DNA of 64,000 nucleotides from Pseudomonas azotoformans (GCF_900103345.1 NZ_LT629702.1:6611501-6675500), one strand, 5' to 3'. Positions 34,972 to 44,122 are shown, counted from the first letter of the stretch. Translations and numbers: made by a program. Notes: a model not told the origin generated them from the sequence alone.

Positions 34972-35307
34972 GTGGTGAATGTCGAACAACTGAAAAGCAG
35001 CGTCAATCGCATGTCCGCCGATGTCGTGCGCGACGCGGTGAACGAGCTGCGCCTCGATGGCCTGGTCACGGAAGGCAAGACGCCGTTCAACAAAGTGCAT
35101 TTCAATACCTGCTTTGCCGAGATCGAGGCGCTGTTCCAGCGCGCCGGTTACCACAAGCAGCTGGATGTGGTGGGTTACCAGGGCTTGTTGTACGCGTTGT
35201 ACGATCCAGGCCGCTGGGAAGCCGTGGACGTGCTGCGCTGGCTCAAGGAATTCACCGAGGCCGCGAGTGCCTCGCCGATCCTGCGGGCGGAGTTGGCCAA
35301 GGCCTGA
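34972..35307 (+). CDS. Conserved protein of unknown function under SOS control
   Basis: A 111-residue, mostly helical soluble protein (VNVEQLKSSVNRMSADVVRDAVNELRLDG, then FAEIEALFQRAGY and WEAVDVLRWLKEFTEAAS). No transmembrane segment, signal peptide or metal motif is visible. I do not recognise a characterised family. A consensus LexA box is just upstream and AGAGGGA at 34960 serves GTG 34972; a second GTG is one codon later. A homologue beside a pseudouridine synthase gene (PA0922) was reported in the P. aeruginosa SOS regulon, to my memory; this needs a search. Confidence 0.82.
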   Translation: MVNVEQLKSSVNRMSADVVRDAVNELRLDGLVTEGKTPFNKVHFNTCFAEIEALFQRAGYHKQLDVVGYQGLLYALYDPGRWEAVDVLRWLKEFTEAASASPILRAELAKA

Positions 35308-35377
35308 ATCCGCCCTAGGCTCAATCCCGCTCCGTGCGGGATAATGCCCGCCGGTTTTCCCAGGTTTTGAGCATTTC

Positions 35378-36268
35378 ATGTCCACTTCCGTTTTTATCGC
35401 CTCCGAGCACCAAGCCAGCACCCTGTATTTGCCGCCCGGCCCTTGGGCGATGGTGCTCGATTGCCTGTGCGAGCACTTCCCGGCGATCGGCCGCGAACAG
35501 TGGCTCGACCGCATCGCACGTGGCCGGGTACTGGACATCAACGGCAGCCCGATCCGCCTGGACCTGGCCTACAAGGAAGGCCTGTGCATCTATTACTTCC
35601 GCGAAGTGCCGAACGAGAAAGTCATCCCGGTGCAGGAAACCATCCTGTACGCCGACGAACACCTGGTGGTCGCCGACAAACCGCACTTTCTGCCCGTGAC
35701 CCCCGCCGGTGAATACGTCGAGCAAACCCTGCTGCGGCGCTTGATTCGCCAGTTGGATAACCCATCGCTGGTGCCCCTGCACCGCATCGACCGGCACACG
35801 GCGGGGCTGGTGCTGTTCTCCGCCAACCCTGCGAGCCGCTCGGCATATCAGCAATTGTTTCCCACACGCCAGATCGATAAGTTCTACGAAGCCATCGCTC
35901 CGGCCCTGCCGAACTTGACGTTCCCCCTGGTGCATAAAAGCCGCCTGGTCGATGGCGAGCCGTTCTTTCGCATGCAGGAGGGGCCTGGCGCGAGTAACAC
36001 CGAAACGGCGGTGGAAGTGCGTGAAAAGAACGGCGATCTATGGCGCTATGGCCTGTTTCCCGTCACCGGCAAGAAGCACCAGTTGCGCGTGCACATGACC
36101 GCACTCGGCGCGAGTATCTGCAACGATCCGTTCTACCCGGACGTGATCAAGGACGCGGTGGACGACTACGCCAACCCGCTGAAACTGCTGGCCCAGGGCG
36201 TACGGTTTATCGACCCGGTCAGCGGTGCAGAACGCAGTTTCCGCAGCCGCATCACCCTCGACTGGTAA
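35378..36268 (+). CDS. RluA-family pseudouridine synthase
   Basis: A 296-residue RluA/RluD-type enzyme. The catalytic aspartate is in PLHRIDRHTAGLVLF (Asp near residue 131), and the C-terminal KKHQLRVHMTALG motif binds RNA. An N-terminal segment replaces the S4 domain. It isomerises uridine to pseudouridine in rRNA or tRNA; the exact target is unclear. It starts 70 bp after the SOS-controlled unknown gene on the same strand and could share its transcript. A GC-rich hairpin follows the stop. Confidence 0.88.
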   Translation: MSTSVFIASEHQASTLYLPPGPWAMVLDCLCEHFPAIGREQWLDRIARGRVLDINGSPIRLDLAYKEGLCIYYFREVPNEKVIPVQETILYADEHLVVADKPHFLPVTPAGEYVEQTLLRRLIRQLDNPSLVPLHRIDRHTAGLVLFSANPASRSAYQQLFPTRQIDKFYEAIAPALPNLTFPLVHKSRLVDGEPFFRMQEGPGASNTETAVEVREKNGDLWRYGLFPVTGKKHQLRVHMTALGASICNDPFYPDVIKDAVDDYANPLKLLAQGVRFIDPVSGAERSFRSRITLDW

Positions 36269-36282
36269 CCCCCGGAAACTAC

Positions 36283-36305
36283 AAGGCCCGCGCGAGGCGG
36301 GCCTT
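36283..36305 (+). terminator. Probable terminator after the pseudouridine synthase gene
   Basis: AAGGCCCGC-gcgag-GCGGGCCTT forms a strong 9-bp stem. The following bases (GGGTTAACC) hold only a weak T run, so termination is probable rather than certain. Confidence 0.6.
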
Positions 36306-36393
36306 GGGTTAACCGTATAGCTGGGGCTTTCTGATACTGCGCGGCGTCCCGTTCAGGGCGGCTTCGCCACCCAGCGCGGGGCAAGCCCGCTCA

Positions 36394-36615
36394 TTACAGG
36401 TCTTTGACGGTGCGGACCTGGTCTTTGTTGATACGGGTCTGCTTGCCGTCCAACTGTTCGAACTCGTAGAAGCCCGAGTCCTTGTCGAATTTAGGGGTGT
36501 CGACGGCCTGGATTTCGCGACCGTCATTCAGGGTGATCACTGTCGGCGAGGCGCAACCGGCGAGGGTGGCGAGGCCCAGTGCAAGCATGAGAGCGGCGAT
36601 GGTCCGTTGAGTCAT
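36394..36615 (-). CDS. Small YgdI/YgdR-family (DUF903) lipoprotein
   Basis: A 73-residue lipoprotein. The signal peptide ends in LATLAGC (lipobox, Cys21), so the mature protein is acylated and anchored in the periplasm. The rest (VITLNDGREIQAVDTPKFDKDSGFYEFEQLDGKQTRINKDQV) is the SH3-like DUF903 fold with the conserved FYEFEQLDG. Function is unknown. It has no obvious operon partner; mobA lies 79 bp downstream on the same strand. Confidence 0.9.
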   Translation of the reverse strand: MTQRTIAALMLALGLATLAGCASPTVITLNDGREIQAVDTPKFDKDSGFYEFEQLDGKQTRINKDQVRTVKDL

Positions 36616-36694
36616 GAGTTTGTCTCCGAGAGAATACTTTTAAATTGCTGACCTTGTGACGCTCACGGCGTCGACAAAGTTCCGGGTGCGAGGG

Positions 36695-37297
36695 TCATTC
36701 TGACACGCCCGAGCGCGTCTGTAACAGCTCCGGCGTATTAAGGTTGGCCAGGCGCGGGTCATCCGCCGGGCACTCAAGGCCCATGCCGCCCATTTGCAGG
36801 AAGAGCTTGCGCGGGCTGCGCTCACCGGCGTGCCAGGCGCTCTCCACCACGTCCCGCAGGGCGGTGGGGAGGATGCAGATCAACGGCTCCCAGAACTCAC
36901 CATGGCGCACCATCACCGGCAACAGTGGGTTGCGATGTGATGTCTCACGCAGGTCGTTGATCAGTCGGGCGTCGATATGCGGTACATCACACGGCAATAT
37001 CAGCAGGTGCGTGTGGCGCGCGGTGGCGAGTCCTGCACGGATACCGGCAAGTGGGCCGGGAAAGTCCGGGCTGTCGTCGTTGACCAATTGGTCGGCATAG
37101 GCGGCGTAGTGCTGCGAGTTGCGGTTACACGAGATGATCAAGTCATCCGTCAATGGCCGCACCAGGCGCTGCAAATGGGCGATCAGGGGCTGGCCATGCC
37201 ATTCCAGCAGGCCTTTGTCCTGGCCGCCCATGCGCTGGCCACGCCCACCGGATAGCAGCAAGACCGAATAGGGCAGGGGCGATGAATCGATAGGCAT
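36695..37297 (-). CDS. mobA: Molybdenum cofactor guanylyltransferase MobA
   Basis: A 200-residue enzyme that attaches GMP to molybdopterin to form the guanine dinucleotide cofactor. The nucleotide-binding LLLSGGRGQRMGGQDKGLL near residue 10 and the LILPCDVPHID motif near residue 98 are characteristic. ATG 37297 gives MPIDSSPLPYSVLLLSGG; the longer frame upstream overlaps the moaB gene in the other direction. It is divergent from moaB-moeA, and together they serve molybdenum cofactor synthesis. Confidence 0.95.
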   Translation of the reverse strand: MPIDSSPLPYSVLLLSGGRGQRMGGQDKGLLEWHGQPLIAHLQRLVRPLTDDLIISCNRNSQHYAAYADQLVNDDSPDFPGPLAGIRAGLATARHTHLLILPCDVPHIDARLINDLRETSHRNPLLPVMVRHGEFWEPLICILPTALRDVVESAWHAGERSPRKLFLQMGGMGLECPADDPRLANLNTPELLQTRSGVSE

Positions 37298-37373
37298 GAC
37301 GGTTCCGCAGCGGCAGCAAAAGGGGGGCCTGTGATATAACATCGGGCTGTTCCTTCGACAACCGGACCGTGCC

Positions 37374-37913
37374 ATGAAAGCCAAGGCAGATGCGCCCTTC
37401 GTACCCCTGAACATCGCTGTATTGACCGTCAGCGACACCCGCACCCTCGACACTGATACCTCCGGCCAGGTCTTCGTCGACCGCCTCACCGCCGCCGGCC
37501 ACAGCCTGGCCGAGCGCGTGCTGCTCAAGGACGACCTCTACAAGATCCGCGCCCAGGTCGCCCACTGGATCGCCGAAGACGTGGTGCAAGTGGTGTTGAT
37601 CACCGGCGGCACTGGCTTCACCGGCCGTGACAGCACGCCTGAAGCCGTGAGCTGCCTGCTGGACAAGCAGGTCGACGGCTTTGGCGAACTGTTTCGCCAG
37701 ATCTCCGTGGCCGACATCGGCACCTCCACCGTGCAATCCCGCGCCCTGGCCGGCCTGGCCAATGGCACCCTGGTGTGCTGCCTGCCGGGCTCCACCAATG
37801 CGGTGCGTACCGGCTGGGACGGCATCCTTGCCGAGCAACTGGACAACCGCCACCGCCCGTGCAATTTCGTCCCGCACCTGAAACAGGCCGAACCTTGTGA
37901 ATCCCGTGGGTAA
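37374..37913 (+). CDS. moaB: Molybdenum cofactor biosynthesis protein MoaB
   Basis: A 179-residue MoaB/MogA-family adenylyltransferase that activates molybdopterin. It has NIAVLTVSDTRTLDTDTSG near residue 13, the loop LITGGTGFTGRDSTPEAV near residue 78 and PGSTNAVRTGW near residue 140. The length agrees with MoaB. The 3' end overlaps the start of moeA by 17 bp. The gap to mobA is 76 bp, so one divergent promoter region serves both sides. Confidence 0.95.
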   Translation: MKAKADAPFVPLNIAVLTVSDTRTLDTDTSGQVFVDRLTAAGHSLAERVLLKDDLYKIRAQVAHWIAEDVVQVVLITGGTGFTGRDSTPEAVSCLLDKQVDGFGELFRQISVADIGTSTVQSRALAGLANGTLVCCLPGSTNAVRTGWDGILAEQLDNRHRPCNFVPHLKQAEPCESRG

Positions 37914-39123
37914 GCCCGGCAAGACCGGCGCCCTGATGCCGGTGGAAGACGCCTTGGCGCAACTGCTGGCCATGGCCGAAGCCGCACCGATCCGTGAGCA
38001 GCAAACCTTGCCCCTGGCTGATTGCGACGGGCGTGTATTGGCCCAGGACCTGGTCTCCACCCTCGACCTGCCACCCTGGCCGAACAGTGCCATGGACGGC
38101 TATGCCGTGCGCCTAGCGGACTGGACCGGCGAGCCGTTGGTGGTCAGCCAGCGCATTTTCGCAGGCCAGGCGCCACAACCCCTGGCCGCCGGCACCTGCG
38201 CCCGCATCTTTACCGGAGCACCGGTGCCTGAAGGCGCCGACTGCGTGGAAATGCAGGAAAACGCTGTGGTTCATGCCGATGAACGCGTGAGCTTCACCGA
38301 GCCGCTGCACCTCGACCAGAACATCCGCCCCCAGGGCCAGGAAACCACGGTTGGCGAGTTGGTGCTGTCGGCCGGCACGCGCCTGGGCCCGATTGAATTG
38401 GGTCTGGCTGCGTCCCTCGGGCGTGACCAGTTGGAGGTTATCCGTCGCCCGCGCGTCGCGGTATTGTCCACCGGCGATGAGTTGATCGAGCCAGGTTTGC
38501 CCTTGGGGCCGGGCCAGATCTACAACAGCAACCGGCGTGTGTTGTGCTCATGGCTGGCGCGCATGGGCTGCGAAGTGATCGACGCGGGCATCCTGCCCGA
38601 CAACCTTGAGCAAACCCGCACGCGCCTGGGCGACCTGGGCAGTGTCGACCTGATCCTGTCGACCGGCGGTGTGTCGGTGGGCGAGGCGGACTTCCTCGGC
38701 ATCGCCCTGCGTGAAGAGGGCGAACTGGCCCTGTGGAAATTGGCGATCAAGCCGGGCAAACCGCTGACCTTCGGGCATTTTCGTGGCGTGCCGGTGATCG
38801 GCCTGCCAGGCAACCCGGCGTCGACGTTGGTGACTTTTGCGCTGCTGGCCCGACCTTATCTGCTGCGCCGCCAAGGGGTGCAGGATGTCGAGCCGCTGCG
38901 CTTTGAAGTGCCGGTGGGGTTCACCTGGCCCAAGCCGGGCAACCGCCGCGAATACCTGCGCGGGCGCATCGAGCAGGGCAAGGCGATCATCTACCGCAAT
39001 CAGAGCTCCGGCGTGCTGCGCAGTGCCGCGTGGGCGGAGGGGTTTGTGGAGGTGTTGGAAGGGACGACGCTGGATGTCGGGGACCGGGTCAATTTCATTC
39101 CTTTGAGCGAAGTTCTGAACTAA
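37897..39123 (+). CDS. moeA: Molybdopterin molybdenumtransferase MoeA
   Basis: A 408-residue enzyme inserting molybdate into adenylated molybdopterin. It has LPPWPNSAMDGYAVR near residue 58, RIFTGAPVPEGADCVEMQE near residue 105, VLSTGDELIEPG near residue 190 and ILSTGGVSVGEADF near residue 250. It starts with GTG 37897, 17 bp inside moaB; ATG 37936 is possible but has no ribosome site. A REPIN follows the stop. Confidence 0.94.
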   Translation: MNPVGKPGKTGALMPVEDALAQLLAMAEAAPIREQQTLPLADCDGRVLAQDLVSTLDLPPWPNSAMDGYAVRLADWTGEPLVVSQRIFAGQAPQPLAAGTCARIFTGAPVPEGADCVEMQENAVVHADERVSFTEPLHLDQNIRPQGQETTVGELVLSAGTRLGPIELGLAASLGRDQLEVIRRPRVAVLSTGDELIEPGLPLGPGQIYNSNRRVLCSWLARMGCEVIDAGILPDNLEQTRTRLGDLGSVDLILSTGGVSVGEADFLGIALREEGELALWKLAIKPGKPLTFGHFRGVPVIGLPGNPASTLVTFALLARPYLLRRQGVQDVEPLRFEVPVGFTWPKPGNRREYLRGRIEQGKAIIYRNQSSGVLRSAAWAEGFVEVLEGTTLDVGDRVNFIPLSEVLN

Positions 39124-39133
39124 CCCCACTCTA

Positions 39134-39226
39134 AATGTGGGAGGGGGCTTGCCCCCGATGGCGGTGTATCAGTCAACTTAAGTGTGACTGACACTCTGCT
39201 ATCGGGGGCAAGCCCCCTCCCACATT
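39134..39226. repeat. REPIN (inverted REP pair), GGGGGCTTGCCCCC type
   Basis: AATGTGGGAGGGGGCTTGCC and the exact inverse GGCAAGCCCCCTCCCACATT face each other between the convergent moeA and the flhB-like gene. Same arm type as at 14215. Confidence 0.9.
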
Positions 39227-39241
39227 GGATCTTCATATGCC

Positions 39242-39571
39242 TCAGTAATCGTCACCGCGCTCGGTCACATCCCGCTCCACCGGCGCGGAGTCCGGGTCAT
39301 ATCCCACCGGGAACTTGCCCTTCAACGTCCACGCAAACGCAATGATCTCGGCAATCGTGCGGTACAGCTCCTCGGGAATACTGTCCCCCAACTCCATCCG
39401 TGCCAGCAGTTTCACCAGCTCGGCGTTCTCATAGATCGGCACTTCATTTTCACGCGCCAACTTAAGGATGGCTTCGGCCAGGGCATCGTCCCCCTTGGCC
39501 GTCAGCGTCGGCGCCTGCTGGCCGTCGTACTTGAGGGCAATCGCCTGGCGCGGCGGTGTCGGGTTCTTCAT
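39242..39571 (-). CDS. FlhB C-terminal-domain-like protein (FhlB type)
   Basis: A 109-residue soluble protein that matches only the cytoplasmic part of FlhB, from just after the autocleavage site NPTH. It begins with AIALKYDG where FlhB has the same strand. AKGDDALAEAILKLARENEVPIYEN and LGDSIPEELYRTIAEIIAFAWTLKG follow. It has no membrane helices and no NPTH motif, so it looks like a pre-cleaved FlhB-CC. It is coupled to the fliK-like gene by an ATGA overlap (39568-39571). Its role may be in the export-specificity switch. Confidence 0.85.
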   Translation of the reverse strand: MKNPTPPRQAIALKYDGQQAPTLTAKGDDALAEAILKLARENEVPIYENAELVKLLARMELGDSIPEELYRTIAEIIAFAWTLKGKFPVGYDPDSAPVERDVTERGDDY

Positions 39572-41151
39572 GCGGTTTCATCCACCCAGCGTTGCTCCAG
39601 TCCGGTTTTCGGCCCGCGCGGTGGCGTGCCGAGGTGGCAATCGAGGTCACCGACGTTGATGCCCGAGGTCACCAGGCGTTCGCGCAAGGTGCCCAGGTGG
39701 CTCTCGATCAGGCTGGCGGTGAATGGGCGCGAGGCCCACAGCTGGCTGGACAGTTTGCCCTGGCTCAGCTGCGCCTGGACCTGCAATGGCCCGAGCGGCT
39801 CCATGTCGAAGGCCAGTTCGACGCGCCAGAGCATCTGCTTGGCGTCCTTCTTGTCTTTGCGTTCGGGCTGGTCCTTGTCCGGCGCCGGTTCCTCGCGCTG
39901 GAACTTGACCTGCAACTGCACGATGTCCTGCAAGGTGCGCATGGGGATTTCCAACTGCCAGGTGGTTTGCAAACGGCCGTCGGCGGTAGTGCCGGTCTGT
40001 TCCAGGCTCGACAGTTGATGGCTCTGCAATCGGGAGATCGCCCCGGCGGCCAGGCGCAGCAGGTTTTCCAGGTCGCCTTCACCTTCCAGTTTTGCCATCA
40101 GCCGTTCGGGCAGCGGGAAGCCGGCGGGTAGTTGCCGGGCGCTGACCTGGCCAAGCGTGTTCAGTGGGCTGCGCACGAAGTTGGGCAGCACCTGGGCCAG
40201 TGTGTTGGCGGCGAGGATCGCGGTCATGTTGGTGTTGGTGCTGGCCGGCAGGGCGGGCAGCAAGTCCGCGACCAGGCGCAGCAACGCGCCCTTCATATCC
40301 AACGGCGGAATTTGCGGGTTCTGCCCGGCGAGCAGCTTGGCCTCAAGGAACGCGCCGCTGTTCTGGATGACTTGCGCCAGTACCTTGGGGTTGCTGACTT
40401 GCGCCTGGTCCGGCAAGGCAGCCAACAGGCGGTCGGCGGCAGCACGCAGGTCGGCGGAGGTGCTGTCGCCGCGTGGCAGGTTCTGCAGGGCAGTGAAGAC
40501 CGCATCGAGCGAACCCTGGCGACTTTGCTGGGTCCACAGTTGCTGGCTGACGGCCAGTTGATCCTTGAGTCCGCTCAACGGCACAAAGCTCAATGTCTGC
40601 GCGTTCTGCACCACGGCGCTGAGCAGGCTGCCGACGCGCAGGGGCTGAGGGCTTTCCACGGTCAGGGTCGCGCCTGCGAGGGCGTTGTTGAGCACGGTGA
40701 CCAACGAGCGATAGATCGCCGGCTGCGCTGTGCCCTGGGGCAACATCTGGGAGGTCAGTACCTTGGCCTGCAACAGCGTGCCCACCGGCATCTGGTTGGT
40801 GTCAATGCGGGTGAGGGCGGCGACATTGGCGCTCAAGGCCTGCTGCAGGCTGAGGGTCAGGTTGCCCGCAGTCGTCTGGCTCACCGCCACATTGCTGCCC
40901 AGTGGCAGCGGCTGCGGGCTGCTGGCCTGCACCAGGGTCTGGCGGCCGCCTTCGAGGGTCAACTTGAGCAGCAACTGGAAGGCTTCACCGCCTTGTTTCA
41001 GAGCGATGACTTCGGCATTCGCGGTTTTCCCGGGGTCGATCAGGCCGATCTGCGGCTCCAGCAGTTTCAGCAACTCACCGGCTGCGGGCGCAGGGCCAGG
41101 CCCGGCTGCAGGGGCGGGTGGAAGCGTAGGAAGGTTGATCTCACCGGTCAT
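39568..41151 (-). CDS. FliK-like flagellar hook-length control protein
   Basis: A 527-residue protein with a long, low-complexity Ala/Leu/Gln-rich N-terminal region and a C-terminal FliK domain (residues about 400-510, VQLQVKFQ, WRVELAFDMEPLGPLQVQAQLSQGKLSSQLWA). The usual proline-rich ruler is shorter. In this position, next to the ccm operon, it is a second FliK-like gene separate from the flagellar cluster. It is upstream of and coupled to the FlhB-CC-like gene. Confidence 0.85.
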   Translation of the reverse strand: MTGEINLPTLPPAPAAGPGPAPAAGELLKLLEPQIGLIDPGKTANAEVIALKQGGEAFQLLLKLTLEGGRQTLVQASSPQPLPLGSNVAVSQTTAGNLTLSLQQALSANVAALTRIDTNQMPVGTLLQAKVLTSQMLPQGTAQPAIYRSLVTVLNNALAGATLTVESPQPLRVGSLLSAVVQNAQTLSFVPLSGLKDQLAVSQQLWTQQSRQGSLDAVFTALQNLPRGDSTSADLRAAADRLLAALPDQAQVSNPKVLAQVIQNSGAFLEAKLLAGQNPQIPPLDMKGALLRLVADLLPALPASTNTNMTAILAANTLAQVLPNFVRSPLNTLGQVSARQLPAGFPLPERLMAKLEGEGDLENLLRLAAGAISRLQSHQLSSLEQTGTTADGRLQTTWQLEIPMRTLQDIVQLQVKFQREEPAPDKDQPERKDKKDAKQMLWRVELAFDMEPLGPLQVQAQLSQGKLSSQLWASRPFTASLIESHLGTLRERLVTSGINVGDLDCHLGTPPRGPKTGLEQRWVDETA

Positions 41152-41203
41152 CGCGCGCGTCGTCTCTGGGGAAATTGCCCTCTTTAGAGTAGGGCATCAC
41201 ATG

Positions 41204-41209
41204 TATAAT
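41204..41209 (+). promoter_or_regulatory. Predicted -10 box of the ccm operon
   Basis: A perfect TATAAT at 41204-41209, 143 bp upstream of the ccmA start, in the 200-bp gap divergent from fliK. No strong -35 is present at 17 bp (TCTTTA). Confidence 0.5.
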
Positions 41210-41351
41210 GCCGCCCGTCTGCAAAGAGAGCGGTAAAAACCTCACAACTATTTGATCCAGCTCTCTAAAATCGGTCGCCAAAGCCGTTATTGTGCATTTC
41301 TCTTTAACGGCCGCTGCACCGCCGACTTGAACCGTAAAGGCCCGCGATCTT

Positions 41352-41987
41352 TTGACCAGCCCTCTTCTTGAAGCCGTAGCGCTTGCCTGTGAACGCGACC
41401 TGCGCCTGCTGTTCGAGCACCTCGAACTGCGGCTGACGGGCGGCGACATGGTGCAGATCAGCGGCCCCAACGGCAGCGGCAAGACCAGTTTGCTGCGCCT
41501 GCTGGCCGGGTTGATGCAGCCGACGGCAGGCGAAGTGCGACTCAACGGCAAGCCCCTCAACGAACAACGCAGCGAACTTGCCCGCAACCTGGTGTGGATC
41601 GGCCACGCCGCCGGTATCAAGGACGTGCTCACCGCTGAAGAAAACCTCAGCTGGCTCAGCGCCCTGCATCATCCGGCTCCCCGCGAGGCCATCTGGCAGG
41701 CCCTGACCGCTGTCGGCCTCAAGGGGTTTGAAGACGTTCCGTGCCACATCTTGTCCGCCGGCCAACAGCGCCGCGTGGCCCTGGCGCGCTTGTATCTGCC
41801 CGGCCCGCCGCTGTGGATCCTCGACGAACCCTTCACTGCCCTAGATAAACAAGGCGTCGCCCAGTTGGAAGAGCACCTGGCCCAACATTGCGAGCAGGGC
41901 GGTCTGGTCGTTCTCACCACTCATCACACCCTCAATCGCGTGCCCGCCGGTTATCGTGACTTGGACCTGGGGCGGTGGTCGCTATGA
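41352..41987 (+). CDS. ccmA: Heme export ABC transporter ATP-binding protein CcmA
   Basis: A 211-residue ABC ATPase with Walker [14 protein letters not shown] near residue 40. The signature loop [14 protein letters not shown] is near residue 136 and Walker [12 protein letters not shown] near residue 155. It powers release of heme from the CcmC-CcmE complex. The start codon is TTG at 41352, which gives the family N-terminus (M)[15 protein letters not shown]. The stop overlaps ccmB (ATGA). First gene of the nine-gene ccm operon. Confidence 0.95.
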   Translation: MTSPLLEAVALACERDLRLLFEHLELRLTGGDMVQISGPNGSGKTSLLRLLAGLMQPTAGEVRLNGKPLNEQRSELARNLVWIGHAAGIKDVLTAEENLSWLSALHHPAPREAIWQALTAVGLKGFEDVPCHILSAGQQRRVALARLYLPGPPLWILDEPFTALDKQGVAQLEEHLAQHCEQGGLVVLTTHHTLNRVPAGYRDLDLGRWSL

Positions 41988-42652
41988 GCGTCTTCGCCCT
42001 GTTGGTGGCCCGCGAAGCGCGGCTGCTCTGCCGTCGCCCGGCCGAGTTGGCCAACCCGCTGGTGTTCTTTGCGATTGTCATCGCGCTGTTCCCGTTAGCG
42101 GTCGGCCCCGAGACTAAACTGTTGCAAACCTTGTCTCCGGGACTGGTGTGGGTGGCCGCGCTTTTATCGGTCCTGCTCTCGCTGGACGGGCTGTTTCGCA
42201 GTGATTTCGAGGACGGTTCCCTGGAACAGTGGGTCCTTTCGCCGCACCCCCTGCCACTTCTGGTACTGGCCAAGGTACTGGCACACTGGGCTTTTTCCGG
42301 CCTCGCGCTAGTCTTGCTTTCGCCGCTGCTGGCGATGATGCTCGGGTTGCCCACCGAATGCCTGCCGATCCTGCTACTGAGCCTGTTGCTCGGTACGCCG
42401 GTGCTCAGCCTGTTGGGCGCGGTAGGCGCGGCGTTGACCGTGGGTTTGAAGCGGGGCGGCCTGTTGCTGGCCCTGTTGATTCTGCCTTTGTATATCCCGG
42501 TGTTGATCCTGGGCAGCGGTGCCTTGCAAGCTGCGCTCATGGGTATGCCGGCGACCGGTTACCTCTTGTGGCTTGGCAGCCTGACCGCCCTGGCGGTAAC
42601 CCTGACACCCTTTGCTATAGCAGCCGGCCTGAAGATCAGCGTCGGCGAATAA
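41984..42652 (+). CDS. ccmB: Heme export ABC transporter permease CcmB
   Basis: A 222-residue inner-membrane protein with six helices, beginning [29 protein letters not shown] and containing the conserved [21 protein letters not shown] loop near residue 70. CcmB pairs with CcmA. The ATG at 41984 sits in the ATGA overlap with ccmA, which argues against the longer frame from 41975. Confidence 0.95.
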   Translation: MSVFALLVAREARLLCRRPAELANPLVFFAIVIALFPLAVGPETKLLQTLSPGLVWVAALLSVLLSLDGLFRSDFEDGSLEQWVLSPHPLPLLVLAKVLAHWAFSGLALVLLSPLLAMMLGLPTECLPILLLSLLLGTPVLSLLGAVGAALTVGLKRGGLLLALLILPLYIPVLILGSGALQAALMGMPATGYLLWLGSLTALAVTLTPFAIAAGLKISVGE

Positions 42653-42738
42653 TGAGGTCTGACCCAGCGTTATACGTTTAGTCAGTAAAGACCCTAAGCT
42701 TTTCGCAACGACGAAAAGCAACCGTGATGGAAACAGCA

Positions 42739-43494
42739 ATGAACTGGACCTGGTTTCACAAGCTTGGCTCGCCCAAATGGTTCTATGGCATCAGCGGCAA
42801 GCTGTTGCCGTGGTTGAGCGTCGCCGCCGTGTTGCTGATCGGCATTGGCCTGGTCTGGGGCCTGGCCTTTGCGCCGCCGGACTACCAGCAAGGCAATAGC
42901 TTTCGCATCATCTATATCCACGTTCCCGCCGCGATGCTGGCCCAGTCCTGCTACGTGATGCTGGCGGTATGCGGCGTCGTCGGCCTGGTGTGGAAGATGA
43001 AACTCGCCGACGTGGCCCTGCAATGCGCCGCGCCCATCGGCGCCTGGATGACCGCCGTGGCGCTGGTCACCGGCGCGATCTGGGGCAAGCCCACCTGGGG
43101 GTCGTGGTGGGTGTGGGATGCGCGACTAACGTCCATGTTGATCCTGCTGTTCCTGTACTTCGGTCTGATTGCCCTGGGCAACGCGATCAGCAATCGTGAC
43201 AGCGCCGCCAAGGCCTGTGCGGTGCTGGCGATTGTCGGCGTGATCAATATCCCGATCATCAAATACTCGGTGGAGTGGTGGAACACCCTGCACCAGGGCG
43301 CCACCTTCACCCTCACCGAAAAACCGGCGATGCCCGTGGAAATGTGGGCGCCGTTGCTGTTGATGGTGCTGGGGTTCTACTGCTTCTTCGGCGCGGTACT
43401 GCTGCTGCGCATGCGCCTCGAAGTGCTCAAGCGTGAAGCCCGCACCAGTTGGGTCAAGGCCGAAGTGCAAAGCAGCCTGGGAGCGCGTGGATGA
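42739..43494 (+). CDS. ccmC: Heme-handling membrane protein CcmC
   Basis: A 251-residue protein with six helices and the tryptophan-rich heme-binding loop [13 protein letters not shown] near residue 115. Periplasmic histidines flank it (YIHVPAA near residue 60). CcmC loads heme onto CcmE. Of the three possible starts (GTG 42724, ATG 42727, ATG 42739), 42739 is chosen because it gives the usual [16 protein letters not shown] and has GGA upstream. The stop overlaps ccmD. Confidence 0.95.
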   Translation: MNWTWFHKLGSPKWFYGISGKLLPWLSVAAVLLIGIGLVWGLAFAPPDYQQGNSFRIIYIHVPAAMLAQSCYVMLAVCGVVGLVWKMKLADVALQCAAPIGAWMTAVALVTGAIWGKPTWGSWWVWDARLTSMLILLFLYFGLIALGNAISNRDSAAKACAVLAIVGVINIPIIKYSVEWWNTLHQGATFTLTEKPAMPVEMWAPLLLMVLGFYCFFGAVLLLRMRLEVLKREARTSWVKAEVQSSLGARG

Positions 43495-43667
43495 GTTTTG
43501 CTTCTTTCAGCGAGTTTCTCGCCATGGGCCATCACGGCCTGTACGTCTGGACCGCCTATGGCCTCTGCCTGGCGGTGCTGGCCCTCAACGTCGCCGCGCC
43601 GATCCTGGCCCGCAAGCGTTACCTGCAACAAGAGGCGCGTCGTCTGCGCCGGGAGACCGAAAAGTGA
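43491..43667 (+). CDS. ccmD: Heme exporter subunit CcmD
   Basis: A 58-residue protein with one transmembrane helix (residues 17-38, [22 protein letters not shown]) and a basic cytoplasmic tail [18 protein letters not shown]. CcmD stabilises CcmE in the CcmABCD complex. It is coupled to ccmC (ATGA) and ccmE (GTGA). Confidence 0.93.
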   Translation: MSFASFSEFLAMGHHGLYVWTAYGLCLAVLALNVAAPILARKRYLQQEARRLRRETEK

Positions 43668-44119
43668 ATCCGCTGCGTAGAAAGCGTCTGTTGATCATCC
43701 TTGCCATCCTGGTGGGCGTCGGCATTGCCGTGGGCCTGGCCTTGAGCGCCTTGCAACAGAACATCAACCTGTTCTACACCCCGACCCAGATCGCCAACGG
43801 CGAAGCGCCGCTGGACACGCGGATTCGCGCCGGCGGCATGGTGGAGAAGGGCTCGCTGAAGCGCTCTGCCGATTCCCTCGACGTGACCTTCGTGGTCACC
43901 GACTTCAACAAAGCCGTGACCATCACCTACCGTGGCATCCTCCCGGACCTGTTCCGCGAAGGCCAGGGCATCGTCGCCCTGGGCAAGCTCAACGCCGACG
44001 GCGTGGTGGTGGCCGATGAAGTGCTGGCCAAGCACGATGAAAAATACATGCCGCCGGAAGTCACCAAGGCCCTGAAAGACAGCGGCCAATCCGCGCCAAC
44101 GCCTGCCAAGGAGGGCTAA
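43664..44119 (+). CDS. ccmE: Heme chaperone CcmE
   Basis: A 151-residue periplasmic heme chaperone with a single N-terminal anchor (residues 9-28). The covalent heme-binding histidine is in [14 protein letters not shown] (His near residue 123), the type-I HxxxY motif. The start codon is GTG 43664, in a GTGA overlap with ccmD. It carries heme from CcmC to CcmF. Confidence 0.96.
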   Translation: MNPLRRKRLLIILAILVGVGIAVGLALSALQQNINLFYTPTQIANGEAPLDTRIRAGGMVEKGSLKRSADSLDVTFVVTDFNKAVTITYRGILPDLFREGQGIVALGKLNADGVVVADEVLAKHDEKYMPPEVTKALKDSGQSAPTPAKEG

Positions 44120-44122
44120 GCC

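Noticed and set aside
7252..39226. CRISPR-like array from repeated palindromes
   Set aside because: The repeats are dispersed inverted REP pairs of different types without regular spacers or cas genes.
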